Source: QUBU01 sp014337915 (GTDB lineage Bacteria; Pseudomonadota; Gammaproteobacteria; Steroidobacterales; GCA-2729495). From it: a stretch of 25,765 nucleotides of DNA. Shown piece by piece: positions 6,945 through 14,658 of this stretch. The translations under genes and the position numbers were made by a program. The notes beneath the pieces are model-generated. The model worked only from the letters and a program-made list of their open reading frames with translations. It did no database searches and was not told the DNA's origin. Location: assembly GCA_030263395.1 (NCBI GenBank), contig SZOW01000023.1:1-25765 (forward strand). Reading direction: 5' to 3'. Each line of letters opens with the position of its first letter. Position 1 is the stretch's first letter.

Positions 6945-7343
6945 ATGAGCATGACTGATCCCATTGCCGACATGCTGACGCGCATCCGCAACGGCCAGAC
7001 CGCAGGTCTGCCGAGCGTCACCATGCCGTCCTCGCATCGCAAGGAAGCCATTGCGGCCGTGCTGCGTGACGAGGGTTATGTCGCCGCCTACCAGGTGATC
7101 GACAAGCCGGGTAACAAGCGCGAGCTGACCGTGGAACTCAAGTACTTCGACGGCAAGCCGGTAATCGAGCACCTGCGCCGGATCAGCCGGCCGGGGCTGC
7201 GCAGCTACCGCCGCAAGGACAAGCTGCCGACGGTGATGGGTGGTCTCGGCGTCGCAATCGTCTCGACTCCCGAAGGCGTCATGAGCGACCGCGCCGCGCG
7301 CGCCAGGGGCGTCGGCGGCGAAGTCATCTGCATCGTCTCGTAA
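6945..7343 (+). CDS. rpsH: 30S ribosomal protein S8
   Basis: S8 binds the central domain of 16S rRNA and, in E. coli, represses the spc operon. The 132-residue product begins M-S-M-T-D-P-I-A-D-M-L-T-R-I-R-N-G-Q, nearly identical to E. coli. It ends with the rRNA-binding S-T-P-E-G-V-M-S-D-R-A-A-R segment and G-G-E-V-I-C-I-V-S. Two ATG codons lie close together at 6945 and 6951, and I chose the first to match the family N-terminus. The gene follows rpsN after 17 bases. Confidence 0.98.
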   Translation: MSMTDPIADMLTRIRNGQTAGLPSVTMPSSHRKEAIAAVLRDEGYVAAYQVIDKPGNKRELTVELKYFDGKPVIEHLRRISRPGLRSYRRKDKLPTVMGGLGVAIVSTPEGVMSDRAARARGVGGEVICIVS

Positions 7344-7385
7344 GTCACCTGGCCGCAAACCAGAGCCGTCAAACGGATCAACGCT

Positions 7386-7919
7386 ATGTCCAGAGTTGGA
7401 AAAAATCCGGTCGAACTGCCCAAGGGGGTCGAGGTGACCGCTGCCGGCAGCTCGGTCAAGGTCAAGGGGCCCAAGGGCGAGCTGACCATGGCACTGAACC
7501 CGCAGGTGCAGGTCAGCGTTGCCGACGGCAAGGCCCGCGTGGGCACCGTGTCGACGACTCCCACCGCGGACATGGTTTCCGGCACCACGCGTGCACTGCT
7601 TGCCAACATGGTCACCGGCGTCACCAAGGGGTTCGAGCGCAAGCTGGAACTGGTTGGCGTCGGCTACCGCGCCCAGGCGCAGGGCAAGAAGCTCAACCTG
7701 ACGCTGGGTTTCTCGCATCCGGTGGCCTACCCGGTGCCAGACGGGATCACCGTGGAGACGCCGAGCCAGACGGAAATCATCATCAAGGGCATCGACCGGC
7801 AGAAGGTCGGCCAGGTGGCCGCCGAGATCCGCCGCTACCGGTCCCCGGAGCCCTACAAGGGCAAGGGCGTGCGCTTCGCTGGCGAGAAGGTCGTGCTCAA
7901 GGAAGCGAAGAAGAAGTAG
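7386..7919 (+). CDS. rplF: 50S ribosomal protein L6
   Basis: L6 stabilises the sarcin-ricin loop region where elongation factors bind. The 177-residue product equals the E. coli length. It shows the duplicated fold: M-S-R-V-G-K-N-P-V-E-L-P-K-G-V at the N-terminus, K-G-P-K-G-E-L near residues 28-34, and in the second half V-G-V-G-Y-R-A-Q near 85-92. The near-invariant Y-K-G-K-G-V-R-F-A-G-E motif is close to the C-terminus. A 42-base spacer precedes it. Confidence 0.98.
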   Translation: MSRVGKNPVELPKGVEVTAAGSSVKVKGPKGELTMALNPQVQVSVADGKARVGTVSTTPTADMVSGTTRALLANMVTGVTKGFERKLELVGVGYRAQAQGKKLNLTLGFSHPVAYPVPDGITVETPSQTEIIIKGIDRQKVGQVAAEIRRYRSPEPYKGKGVRFAGEKVVLKEAKKK

Positions 7920-7951
7920 TTCGCGTCCACAGGTATTGAACGGAAAACGTC

Positions 7952-8305
7952 ATGAGAAAGACTGAGGCCAGAATGCGCCGCGCCCGCAAGGCGCGCGCCC
8001 AGATCCGCAGCCTGGCGGTGGCACGGCTTTCCGTGCACCGGACGCCGCGCCATATCTACGCGCAGGTCATCGGGGCCGATGGCGGCACGGTGCTGGCAGC
8101 GGCCTCCACGGTGCAGGAGCAGGTCCGGGCCGGGTTGAAGGGCACCGGCAACATCGCGGCCGCCGCTGCCGTCGGCAAGGCGATCGCGGAAAAGGCCAGG
8201 GCGGCGGGCGTGACCCGCGTGGCCTTCGACCGCTCGGGTTTCCGCTTCCACGGCCGCGTCAAGGCGCTGGCCGACGCAGCCCGCGAGGCGGGCCTCGAGT
8301 TCTGA
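7952..8305 (+). CDS. rplR: 50S ribosomal protein L18
   Basis: L18 bridges 5S and 23S rRNA in the central protuberance. The 117-residue product has the basic N-terminus R-M-R-R-A-R-K-A-R-A expected for 5S binding, the V-H-R-T-P-R-H-I-Y-A-Q-V strand near residues 30-41, and the C-terminal F-D-R-S-G-F-R-F-H-G-R-V-K-A-L-A-D-A-A-R motif. Length equals that of the E. coli protein. A GGAAAA element lies before the ATG, and rpsE follows after 14 bases. Confidence 0.97.
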   Translation: MRKTEARMRRARKARAQIRSLAVARLSVHRTPRHIYAQVIGADGGTVLAAASTVQEQVRAGLKGTGNIAAAAAVGKAIAEKARAAGVTRVAFDRSGFRFHGRVKALADAAREAGLEF

Positions 8306-8319
8306 CAGGGTGATGCAGC

Positions 8320-8832
8320 ATGGCAAGATTTGAACAGGGGCCGTCCACTTCTCCCGATGACTACATGGAGAAGCTGGTGGCGGTGAATCGGGTCGCCAAG
8401 GTCGTCAAGGGCGGCCGCCAGTTCGGCTTTACCGCACTGACGGTGGTCGGTGATGGCAAGGGCCAGGTCGCGTTCGGCTACGGCAAGGCGCGCGAGGTCC
8501 CCAACGCCATCCAGAAGGCGATGCAGGCGGCCCGCAAGAACATGCGCCGGATCGACCTCCACAAGGACACGCTGCATTGCGCGTTGACCGGCTCGCATGG
8601 CGCGACCCGCGTCTACATGCAGCCCGCGTTCGAGGGTACCGGCATCATCGCCGGCGGCGCCATGCGTGCGGTGCTGGAGTGCGCCGGCGTGCGCAACGTG
8701 CTGGCGAAGATCTACGGCTCGCGCAACCCGATCAACGTGGTGCGGGCCACCATCAATGCGCTGCAGGACTCGCGCTCGCCCGAGATGATCGCCGCCAAGC
8801 GTGGCAAGTCCGTCAGCGAAATCCGGGGTTGA
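8320..8832 (+). CDS. rpsE: 30S ribosomal protein S5
   Basis: S5 lies at the mRNA entry channel and affects decoding accuracy. Spectinomycin-resistance changes map to its N-terminal loop. The 170-residue product has the double-stranded RNA-binding segment V-N-R-V-A-K-V-V-K-G-G-R-Q-F-G-F near residues 23-38 and G-F-G-Y-G-K-A-R-E-V-like sequence near 50-60. The C-terminal G-T-G-I-I-A-G-G-A-M-R-A-V-L-E motif is near 107-121. The K-G-G-R loop shows no deletion. rpmD begins 4 bases after the stop. Confidence 0.98.
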   Translation: MARFEQGPSTSPDDYMEKLVAVNRVAKVVKGGRQFGFTALTVVGDGKGQVAFGYGKAREVPNAIQKAMQAARKNMRRIDLHKDTLHCALTGSHGATRVYMQPAFEGTGIIAGGAMRAVLECAGVRNVLAKIYGSRNPINVVRATINALQDSRSPEMIAAKRGKSVSEIRG

Positions 8833-8836
8833 AGCC

Positions 8837-9025
8837 ATGGCGGCCGCGAAGAAGCTCAAGGTCACGCTGGTGAAAAGCACGTTCGGCCACATCGCCGCGC
8901 ATCGGGCCTGCGTCACCGGCCTGGGACTGCGCAAGATCCGGCAGTCCGTGGTGGTGGCTGATACACCGGAGAACCGCGGCATGATCAGCAGGGTGTCGTT
9001 TCTCCTGCGGGTCGAGGAGGCCTGA
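8837..9025 (+). CDS. rpmD: 50S ribosomal protein L30
   Basis: L30 is a small large-subunit protein found in most but not all bacteria. The ATG at 8837 gives 62 residues, M-A-A-A-K-K-L-K-V-T-L-V-K-S. The in-frame ATG at 8801 lies inside rpsE and is rejected. The family core S-T-F-G-H…H-R-A-C-V-T-G-L-G-L-R-K-I-R-Q-S and D-T-P-E-N-R-G-M-I are clear. Its stop overlaps the rplO start by one base (TGATG). Confidence 0.97.
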   Translation: MAAAKKLKVTLVKSTFGHIAAHRACVTGLGLRKIRQSVVVADTPENRGMISRVSFLLRVEEA

Positions 9026-9453
9026 TGCGACTCAATGACATGAAGCCTGGCAGCCGCAAGGCGCCCAAGCGCCTCGGCCGCGGCAGTTCCGCGGGCCAGG
9101 GCAAGACCTGCGGCCGTGGCCACAAGGGCCAGCGGGCACGTGCTGGTGGCTACCACAAGGTCGGCTTCGAAGGCGGCCAGATGCCGCTGCAGCGCCGCTT
9201 GCCGAAGATCGGCTTCATCTCGGCCAAGGCCGCCGAGACCGCCGAAGTGCGGCTGCACGAGCTGGCGATTCCGGCCGACGAGGTGGTCGACCTCGATGCA
9301 CTGAAGCGTGCCGGCATCGTGCACCAGCAGGCGCTGCGCGCGAAGGTCGTGCTTTCAGGGACTCTCGCGAAGCCCGTGCGCGTGCGCGGCCTCGGCCTGA
9401 CGGCCGGTGCCCGCAAGGCGATCGAGGCTGCCGGCGGTTCCATCCAGGAATGA
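9025..9453 (+). CDS. rplO: 50S ribosomal protein L15
   Basis: L15 threads deep into 23S rRNA and supports late assembly. The 142-residue product begins M-R-L-N-D-M-K-P-G-S-R-K-A-P-K-R-L-G-R-G. It has the glycine-rich, basic extended region G-Q-G-K-T-C-G-R-G-H-K-G-Q-R-A-R near residues 25-40, then G-G-Q-M-P-L-Q-R-R-L-P-K near 51-62. Translation is probably coupled to rpmD. A 53-base spacer with no visible terminator leads to secY. Confidence 0.97.
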   Translation: MRLNDMKPGSRKAPKRLGRGSSAGQGKTCGRGHKGQRARAGGYHKVGFEGGQMPLQRRLPKIGFISAKAAETAEVRLHELAIPADEVVDLDALKRAGIVHQQALRAKVVLSGTLAKPVRVRGLGLTAGARKAIEAAGGSIQE

Positions 9454-9506
9454 TTTGAGGGCGGCCCGGTCCAAGGGCTGCACCAGGGACAGGACGAGGC
9501 AAGGAC

Positions 9507-10850
9507 GTGGCAAAAGGCGGTCTGGTCAATCCGGCTGCAGCACTATCGGAAGCGACACGCTTTGCCGAGCTGCGGCAGCGCCTGCTGTTCCTGGCCGGCG
9601 CGCTGGTCGTCTACCGCATCGGTACCTTCATCCCCGTCCCCGGCATCGATCCGCAGGCGATGGCCCGCTTCTTCCAGCAGCAGTCCGGCACCATCCTGTC
9701 GATGTTCAACATGTTCTCGGGCGGCGCGCTCGAGCGCATGAGCATGTTTGCGCTCGGCGTGATGCCCTACATCTCCGCGTCGATCATCCTGCAGATGGCG
9801 AGCGCGGTGGTGCCGTCGCTGAACCTGGTCAAGAAGGAGGGCGAGGCAGGGCGGCGCAAGATCATGCAGTGGACGCGCTATGGCACCGTGGTGCTGGCGC
9901 TCGTGCAGTCGGTCGGTGCCTCAGTGGCCCTGCAGAACCAGGGCCTGGCCATCAGTCCCGGGTTCAATTTCATCTTCACCGCGACCGTGACCCTGGTGAC
10001 CGGCACCATGTTCCTCATGTGGCTCGGTGAGCAGATCACCGAGCGCGGCGTCGGCAACGGCATCACCATGATCATCCTGGCGAGCATCGTGGCGGGCGTC
10101 CCGTCGGCCATCGGCGGCACGCTGGAACTGGTGAACACCGGGGAGATGTCGGTGCTGCTGGTGCTGGTGCTGATCGCGCTGGTCCTGGCTGTCACCTGGG
10201 CTGTCGTGTTCATGGAGCGTGGCCAGCGCCGCATCCCGGTACATTACGCCAAGCGCCAGCAGGGCCGGCGCATGTACGCCGCGCAGGCCACCCACCTGCC
10301 TTTCAAGATCAACATGTCGGGTGTCATCCCGCCGATCTTCGCGTCGAGCATCATCCTGTTCCCGGCGACCATCGCCAGCTGGTTCGGCACCAGCCAGAAC
10401 ATGGGCTGGCTGCAGATCATCGCCGCTGAACTCTCGCCGGGGCAGCTGATGTACGACCTGCTGTACGGCATCCTGATTCTGTTCTTCTGCTTCTTCTACA
10501 CGGCGCTGGTGTTCGATTCGCGGGAAACCGCCGACAACCTCAAGCGCTCCGGCGCTTTCCTGCCCGGCATCCGTCCCGGCCAGCAGACCGCCGAATACAT
10601 CGACAAGGTGCTGACGCGCCTGACTTTCTGGGGCGCACTGTATATCGCAGCGGTGTGCCTGCTGCCCCAGTTCATGATCACCTACTGGAAGGTGCCGTTC
10701 TATTTCGGCGGCACCTCGCTGCTCATCATCGTGGTTGCCACCATGGACTTCATGGCGCAGCTGCAGGCCCACATGATGTCGCACCAGTACAAGGGCCTTC
10801 TGGAAAAGGCCAATCTGCGCGGCTACGGCCGTGCCGGGCAGGTCCGCTGA
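9507..10850 (+). CDS. secY: Sec translocon channel subunit SecY (GTG start)
   Basis: SecY forms the inner-membrane channel for secreted and membrane proteins, working with SecE, SecG, SecA and the ribosome. The GTG start at 9507 follows an AAGGA element and gives 447 residues with about ten hydrophobic segments. Recognisable parts are R-I-G-T-F-I-P-V-P-G-I-D near residues 38-49 (end of TM1), the plug region with S-I-L-S-M-F-N-M-F-S-G-G-A-L-like sequence near 65-78, and G-V-M-P-Y-I-S-A-S-I-I near 88-98. G-N-G-I-T-M-I-I follows later, and the SecA/ribosome-facing loop holds Q-R-R-I-P-V-H-Y-A. The gene stays in the spc order before rpmJ. Confidence 0.98.
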   Translation: MAKGGLVNPAAALSEATRFAELRQRLLFLAGALVVYRIGTFIPVPGIDPQAMARFFQQQSGTILSMFNMFSGGALERMSMFALGVMPYISASIILQMASAVVPSLNLVKKEGEAGRRKIMQWTRYGTVVLALVQSVGASVALQNQGLAISPGFNFIFTATVTLVTGTMFLMWLGEQITERGVGNGITMIILASIVAGVPSAIGGTLELVNTGEMSVLLVLVLIALVLAVTWAVVFMERGQRRIPVHYAKRQQGRRMYAAQATHLPFKINMSGVIPPIFASSIILFPATIASWFGTSQNMGWLQIIAAELSPGQLMYDLLYGILILFFCFFYTALVFDSRETADNLKRSGAFLPGIRPGQQTAEYIDKVLTRLTFWGALYIAAVCLLPQFMITYWKVPFYFGGTSLLIIVVATMDFMAQLQAHMMSHQYKGLLEKANLRGYGRAGQVR

Positions 10851-10887
10851 AGCGGCCTGCCATCATGGAGAGAAGCAGGAGTTCGAC

Positions 10888-11001
10888 ATGAAAGTTCGGC
10901 CGTCAATCAAGCGGATCTGCAGGAACTGCAAGGTGATCCGGCGCAACGGCAGGGTCCGGGTCATCTGCTCGGATCCGCGGCACAAGCAGCGCCAGGGCTG
11001 A
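10888..11001 (+). CDS. rpmJ: 50S ribosomal protein L36 (zinc-ribbon form)
   Basis: L36 is one of the smallest ribosomal proteins and stabilises 23S rRNA near the factor-binding region. The 37-residue product M-K-V-R-P-S-I-K-R-I-C-R-N-C-K-V…V-I-C-S-D-P-R-H-K-Q-R-Q-G keeps the zinc ligands Cys11, Cys14, Cys27 and His32. It is therefore the zinc-dependent form, unlike the S14 of this window. An AGGAG element lies upstream of the ATG at 10888. It falls between secY (37 bases) and rpsM (36 bases). Confidence 0.96.
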   Translation: MKVRPSIKRICRNCKVIRRNGRVRVICSDPRHKQRQG

Positions 11002-11037
11002 TCCCGGCAGTTATCGGAGACAACGGAGAACCCATCG

Positions 11038-11394
11038 ATGGCGCGTATAGCGGGCATCAATATTCCGGCGAACAAGCACGTGGTGATCGCCCTGACCAGT
11101 ATCTACGGCATCGGCCGCAGCCGTGCCGCCAGGCTCTGCGAGGTCACCGGCATCCCTCCGGATGCCAAGGTCAAGGATCTCACTGAGCCCGAGGTCGAGC
11201 GCCTGCGCGTGGAGATCGGCCGTTTTCCGGTGGAAGGTGACCTGCGCCGCCAGGTGTCCATGAGCATCAAGCGCCTCATGGATCTCGGTACCTACCGCGG
11301 GCTGCGCCATCGCAAGGGCCTGCCCCTGCGTGGTCAGCGCACCCGTACCAACGCCCGCACCCGCAAGGGTCCGCGGCGCGCCATCAAGAAGTAA
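11038..11394 (+). CDS. rpsM: 30S ribosomal protein S13
   Basis: S13 forms bridges to the large subunit and contacts P-site tRNA through its basic tail. The 118-residue product begins M-A-R-I-A-G-I-N-I-P, with the helix-two-turn-helix region Y-G-I-G-R-S-R-A near residues 22-29. The C-terminal G-L-R-H-R-K-G-L-P-L-R-G-Q-R-T-R-T-N-A-R-T-R-K-G motif is complete. It is the first gene of the alpha operon. Only 36 bases separate it from rpmJ, which leaves little room for the S4-binding pseudoknot leader known in E. coli. Confidence 0.98.
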   Translation: MARIAGINIPANKHVVIALTSIYGIGRSRAARLCEVTGIPPDAKVKDLTEPEVERLRVEIGRFPVEGDLRRQVSMSIKRLMDLGTYRGLRHRKGLPLRGQRTRTNARTRKGPRRAIKK

Positions 11395-11421
11395 TACCTG
11401 CCGGCGGAGTCGCTACGCAAC

Positions 11422-11823
11422 ATGAGCAATCAGCAGCCAGTCACGCCGCAGAAGGCGCGCAAGAAGACCAGGAAGCACGTCGTGGACGGTATCGCCCACG
11501 TGCACGCTTCCTTCAACAACACGATCGTCACCATCAGCGACCGCCAGGGCAATGTCCTGTCCTGGGCGTCGGCGGGCGGCTGCGGCTTCCGCGGCTCGCG
11601 CAAGAGCACGCCCTTCGCCGCGCAGGTCGCGGCCGAGAAGGCGGGTGTTGCCGCCCTGGAGCATGGCGTGAAGTCCCTGGAAGTCAGGGTGCAGGGCCCC
11701 GGCCCCGGCCGCGAATCGGCGGTTCGCTCGCTCAACTCGGTCGGCTTCAAGATCACCAACATCGAGGACGTTACCCCGATCCCGCACAACGGCTGCCGCC
11801 CGCCCAAGAAGCGGCGCGTCTAG
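11422..11823 (+). CDS. rpsK: 30S ribosomal protein S11
   Basis: S11 lies on the platform near the mRNA exit and the Shine-Dalgarno helix. The 133-residue product carries G-I-A-H-V-H-A-S-F-N-N-T-I-V-T near residues 22-36 and S-A-G-G-C-G-F-R-G-S-R-K-S-T-P-F-A-A-Q near 50-68. The basic C-terminus is P-I-P-H-N-G-C-R-P-P-K-K-R-R-V. The N-terminal Lys-rich extension resembles that of the E. coli protein of 129 residues. rpsD starts 13 bases after the stop. Confidence 0.98.
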   Translation: MSNQQPVTPQKARKKTRKHVVDGIAHVHASFNNTIVTISDRQGNVLSWASAGGCGFRGSRKSTPFAAQVAAEKAGVAALEHGVKSLEVRVQGPGPGRESAVRSLNSVGFKITNIEDVTPIPHNGCRPPKKRRV

Positions 11824-11836
11824 AAGGTAGATACGC

Positions 11837-12460
11837 ATGGCCAGATATCTTGGACCGACCTGCAAGCTTTCCCGCCGGGAGGGGACCGACCTCTTCCTGA
11901 AGAGCGGCATCAAGCCGCTCGAGCAGAAGTGCAAGCTCGAATCGCCCCCGGGCGCCGCTCAGGGCGCCCGCAAGGGCCGGCTGTCGGATTACGGCCTGCA
12001 GCTGCGCGAGAAGCAGAAGCTGCGGCGCATGTACGGCATCCTCGAGCGGCAGTTCCGCACCTACTACCGCAAGGCTACGCAGATGAAGGGCTCTACGGGC
12101 CAGAATCTGCTGAAGATCCTCGAGGGCCGCCTCGACAACTGCGTGTATCGCATGGGATTTGCCGCCACCCGCGCCGAGGCCCGGCAGCTGGTCAGCCATC
12201 GTGCGGTGCTGGTCAACAACAAGGTCGTCAACATTCCTTCTTATCAGGTCGCCGCCGGGGATACGGTGGAGATCCGCGAGAAGGCGAAGAAGCAGACCCG
12301 CATCCAGAGCGCCCTGTCGATTGCCAGCCAGGTCGGCTTCCCGGAATGGGTCAGCGTCGATGAGAAGAAGATGGTCGGCATCCTCAAGCAGGTGCCTGCC
12401 CGAGAAGACATCCTGCCCGACATCAACGAGAACCTCGTCGTCGAGCTCTATTCCAAGTAA
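11837..12460 (+). CDS. rpsD: 30S ribosomal protein S4
   Basis: S4 nucleates 30S assembly, takes part in rRNA antitermination, and in E. coli represses the alpha operon. The 207-residue product begins M-A-R-Y-L-G-P-T-C-K-L-S-R-R-E-G-T-D-L-F-L. It has R-L-S-D-Y-G-L-Q-L-R-E-K-Q-K near residues 48-61 and the S4 RNA-binding domain R-L-D-N-C-V-Y-R-M-G-F-A-A-T-R-A-E-A-R-Q near 97-116. The C-terminus is V-V-E-L-Y-S-K. The N-terminal CX-type zinc site of some S4 proteins is not complete, since the cysteines at about 9 and 34 are isolated. Confidence 0.98.
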   Translation: MARYLGPTCKLSRREGTDLFLKSGIKPLEQKCKLESPPGAAQGARKGRLSDYGLQLREKQKLRRMYGILERQFRTYYRKATQMKGSTGQNLLKILEGRLDNCVYRMGFAATRAEARQLVSHRAVLVNNKVVNIPSYQVAAGDTVEIREKAKKQTRIQSALSIASQVGFPEWVSVDEKKMVGILKQVPAREDILPDINENLVVELYSK

Positions 12461-12477
12461 GCGGGAGGCACCTGTAC

Positions 12478-13479
12478 ATGCCGGACAAGATCAGCGAATT
12501 CCTGAAGCCGCGCAGCGTCGGGGTCAAGCCCGAGAGCGCCACCCGTGCGCGCATCGTCATCGAGCCGTTCGAGCGCGGCTTTGGGCACACACTGGGCAAC
12601 GCACTGCGTCGGATACTGCTGTCCAGCATGCCTGGGGCGGCGGTCACCGAGGTGGAAATCGACGGCGTGCTGCACGAGTACACGGCCATCGAAGGCGTGC
12701 AGGAGGACGTGGTCGAGATCCTGCTCAACCTCAAGCTGCTGGCGATCCGCATGCACAGCCGCGATCGTGCCGAGCTCTCTCTTGCCAAGAAGGGGCCAGG
12801 CCCGGTGCGTGCCGGTGATATTGCCGTGGACCACGACGTCGAGATCGTCAATCCCGACCTCGTCATCGCCAACCTGACCAGCGCTGGCGAGCTGCGCATG
12901 ATGCTCACCATCGAGCGCGGTCGCGGCTATCGTCCAGCGGCGCAGCGGCTCAATTTCGAAGGCCAGGCCTCCGGCCCCATCGGGCGCCTGCAGCTCGATG
13001 CCTCCTTCAGCCCGATCCGCCGCGTCAGCTACAACGTTGAAGCGGCGCGGGTCGAGCAGCGTACCGACCTGGACAAGCTGATCCTCGATGTCGAGACCAA
13101 CGGCACCATCGATGCCGAAGAGGCGGTGCGCCGGGCCGGAAACATCCTCACCGATCAGCTGGAAGTTTTCGTCGACCTGACCGGCCAGCCCCAGCCGGGT
13201 GCCCCGCAGACCGAGGCGCAGATCGACCCGCAGCTGCTGCGGCCGGTGGACGAACTGGAGCTGACGGTGCGTTCGGCCAACTGCCTCAAGGCCGAGAACA
13301 TCAACTATATCGGCGACCTCGTGCAGCGCACCGAAGTCGAGCTGCTGCGTACGCCGAACCTGGGCAAGAAGTCCCTCACCGAGATCAAGGAAGTGCTGGA
13401 GAGCCACGGCCTCTCGCTGGGCATGCGCGTCGAGGGCTGGCCGCCCCCGGGCCTGGTCCACGACGACAAGGCTGCCTGA
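12478..13479 (+). CDS. rpoA: RNA polymerase alpha subunit
   Basis: The alpha dimer seeds core polymerase assembly. Its C-terminal domain binds UP elements and activators. The 333-residue product has the N-terminal assembly domain with G-F-G-H-T-L-G-N-A-L-R-R-I-L-L-S-S near residues 34-50. A linker near 232-250 is rich in Gln and Pro. The C-terminal domain has V-R-S-A-N-C-L-K-A-E near 264-273, placing Arg265, Asn268 and Cys269 at exactly the E. coli positions used for DNA contact. The C-terminus keeps G-W-P-P-P-G. A GGGAGG sequence precedes the ATG, and rplQ follows after 32 bases. Confidence 0.99.
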   Translation: MPDKISEFLKPRSVGVKPESATRARIVIEPFERGFGHTLGNALRRILLSSMPGAAVTEVEIDGVLHEYTAIEGVQEDVVEILLNLKLLAIRMHSRDRAELSLAKKGPGPVRAGDIAVDHDVEIVNPDLVIANLTSAGELRMMLTIERGRGYRPAAQRLNFEGQASGPIGRLQLDASFSPIRRVSYNVEAARVEQRTDLDKLILDVETNGTIDAEEAVRRAGNILTDQLEVFVDLTGQPQPGAPQTEAQIDPQLLRPVDELELTVRSANCLKAENINYIGDLVQRTEVELLRTPNLGKKSLTEIKEVLESHGLSLGMRVEGWPPPGLVHDDKAA

Positions 13480-13511
13480 GCGCTGCACTCCGAAGCCAGG
13501 AAAGAGCAAGC

Positions 13512-13898
13512 ATGCGACACAAGAAGGCCGGCCGGATCCTCGGCCGCAAGAGCAGCCACCGCACGGCGATGTACCGCAACATGGCGGCTTCGCTGATCCG
13601 CCACGAAACCGTGCGCACCACGGTCCCGAAGGCGAAGGAACTGCGCCGCGTCGTCGAGCCCCTGATCACGCTGGCCAAGGAGGATGGCGTGTCCCGCCGC
13701 CGGCTGGCGTTCGACCGCCTGCGCGACCGAGACGGCGTCACCAAGCTCTTCAACGAGCTGGGCCCGCGGTTCCGTAGCCGGCCGGGCGGCTACCTGCGCA
13801 TCCTCAAGATGGGCTATCGCGCCGGCGATTCCGCGCCGATGGCGCTTGTCATGCTGATGGACCAGCCGGCGAAGCCGAAGGCAGAAGCGGCGAAGTAG
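13512..13898 (+). CDS. rplQ: 50S ribosomal protein L17
   Basis: L17 lies near the tunnel exit. The 128-residue product begins M-R-H-K-K-A-G-R-I-L-G-R-K-S-S-H-R-T-A-M, close to E. coli M-R-H-R-K-S-G-R-Q-L-N-R-N-S-S-H-R. It keeps R-N-M-A-A-S-L-I-R-H-E near residues 22-32 and G-G-Y-L-R-I-L-K-M-G-Y-R-A-G-D near 92-106. It is the last ribosomal gene here. I see no T-run terminator in the 32 bases after it, so transcription may continue into the methyltransferase-like gene. Confidence 0.98.
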   Translation: MRHKKAGRILGRKSSHRTAMYRNMAASLIRHETVRTTVPKAKELRRVVEPLITLAKEDGVSRRRLAFDRLRDRDGVTKLFNELGPRFRSRPGGYLRILKMGYRAGDSAPMALVMLMDQPAKPKAEAAK

Positions 13899-13930
13899 CA
13901 GCGGCCGCGGTTTCGGCATACTCATCACCG

Positions 13931-14641
13931 ATGGGTAGCGATCCGCAGCAACCGGAAGACCTCGGCAGCTGGATAGCCCGTTTATTGGCGCATCCCGCCC
14001 TGCTGCGCATGGGGCACAACCAGCGCCAGGACGACCTGAACCTCGGGCTCGGCTGGATCTACTACGGCCTGGCGCGGCTGCTGCAGCCGCAGCGCGCGGT
14101 CGTCATCGGTTCCTGGCGCGGCTTCGTGCCGCTGGTCGTTGCCCGCGCCTGCCAGGAGAACCGGCGCCCGGGCCGCGTCACCTTCATCGATCCCTCGCTG
14201 GTCGACGACTTCTGGCGCGATGCTTCCCGGGTCACCGGCTGGTTCCGTGGCTTCGGCCTGGCGAACATCGAGCATCACCTGGCGACCACGCAGGAATTCG
14301 TGCACACGCCGGCCTACGCAGCGCTCGATGAGGTGGGTCTGCTGTTCATCGACGGCTATCACACGGCCGCGCAGGCCCGTTACGATTATGAGGCCTTTGC
14401 ATCACGCCTTGCGCCGCGGGCCATGGTCATGTTCCACGACAGCATGGTGACGCGGCGGTCCACCCTGTACGGCGAGCAGGCGGCCTACGAAGTCAGTGTG
14501 GCGCGCTACGTCGACGAGCTGAAGCATGACCCGTCGCTACAGCTCCTCGACCTGCCCTTCGGCACCGGCCTCACGCTGCTGCGTCGTTGCGGGGGCGCGG
14601 AAGACGTGCCTTTGCTCGAAGGACTGCAGGAGCGGCCCTGA
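13931..14641 (+). CDS. class I SAM-dependent methyltransferase-like protein
   Basis: The 236-residue product has a Rossmann-like pattern. A nucleotide-binding loop A-V-V-I-G-S-W-R-G-F-V-P-L lies near residues 56-68, an acidic strand end F-I-D-P-S near 85-89, L-L-F-I-D-G-Y-H-T near 137-145, and V-M-F-H-D-S near 166-171. This combination, especially I-D-G-Y-H followed by an F-H-D motif, is typical of the Methyltransf_24-type family, whose members include small-molecule and sugar O-methyltransferases. The substrate cannot be read from sequence. No Shine-Dalgarno sequence is visible before the ATG at 13931. The gene is first of a same-strand trio with a beta-rich protein and a glycosyltransferase, which points to modification of a glycan or glycolipid (inference). 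Confidence 0.75.
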   Translation: MGSDPQQPEDLGSWIARLLAHPALLRMGHNQRQDDLNLGLGWIYYGLARLLQPQRAVVIGSWRGFVPLVVARACQENRRPGRVTFIDPSLVDDFWRDASRVTGWFRGFGLANIEHHLATTQEFVHTPAYAALDEVGLLFIDGYHTAAQARYDYEAFASRLAPRAMVMFHDSMVTRRSTLYGEQAAYEVSVARYVDELKHDPSLQLLDLPFGTGLTLLRRCGGAEDVPLLEGLQERP

Positions 14642-14658
14642 CGGGGCCGAAAGGCTGC

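Noticed and set aside
9454..9506. Possible promoter or terminator in the rplO-secY spacer
   Set aside because: No -10/-35 pair and no hairpin with T-run could be seen. It looks like an ordinary operon spacer.
12448..13509. A 353-codon minus-strand frame opposite rpoA
   Set aside because: rpoA is certain on the plus strand, and the opposing frame has no family features.
13917..13922. CATACT as a -10 box giving a leaderless mRNA for the methyltransferase-like gene
   Set aside because: Spacing to the ATG at 13931 would fit, but no -35-like hexamer lies 16-18 bases upstream. The evidence is too thin for a promoter call.
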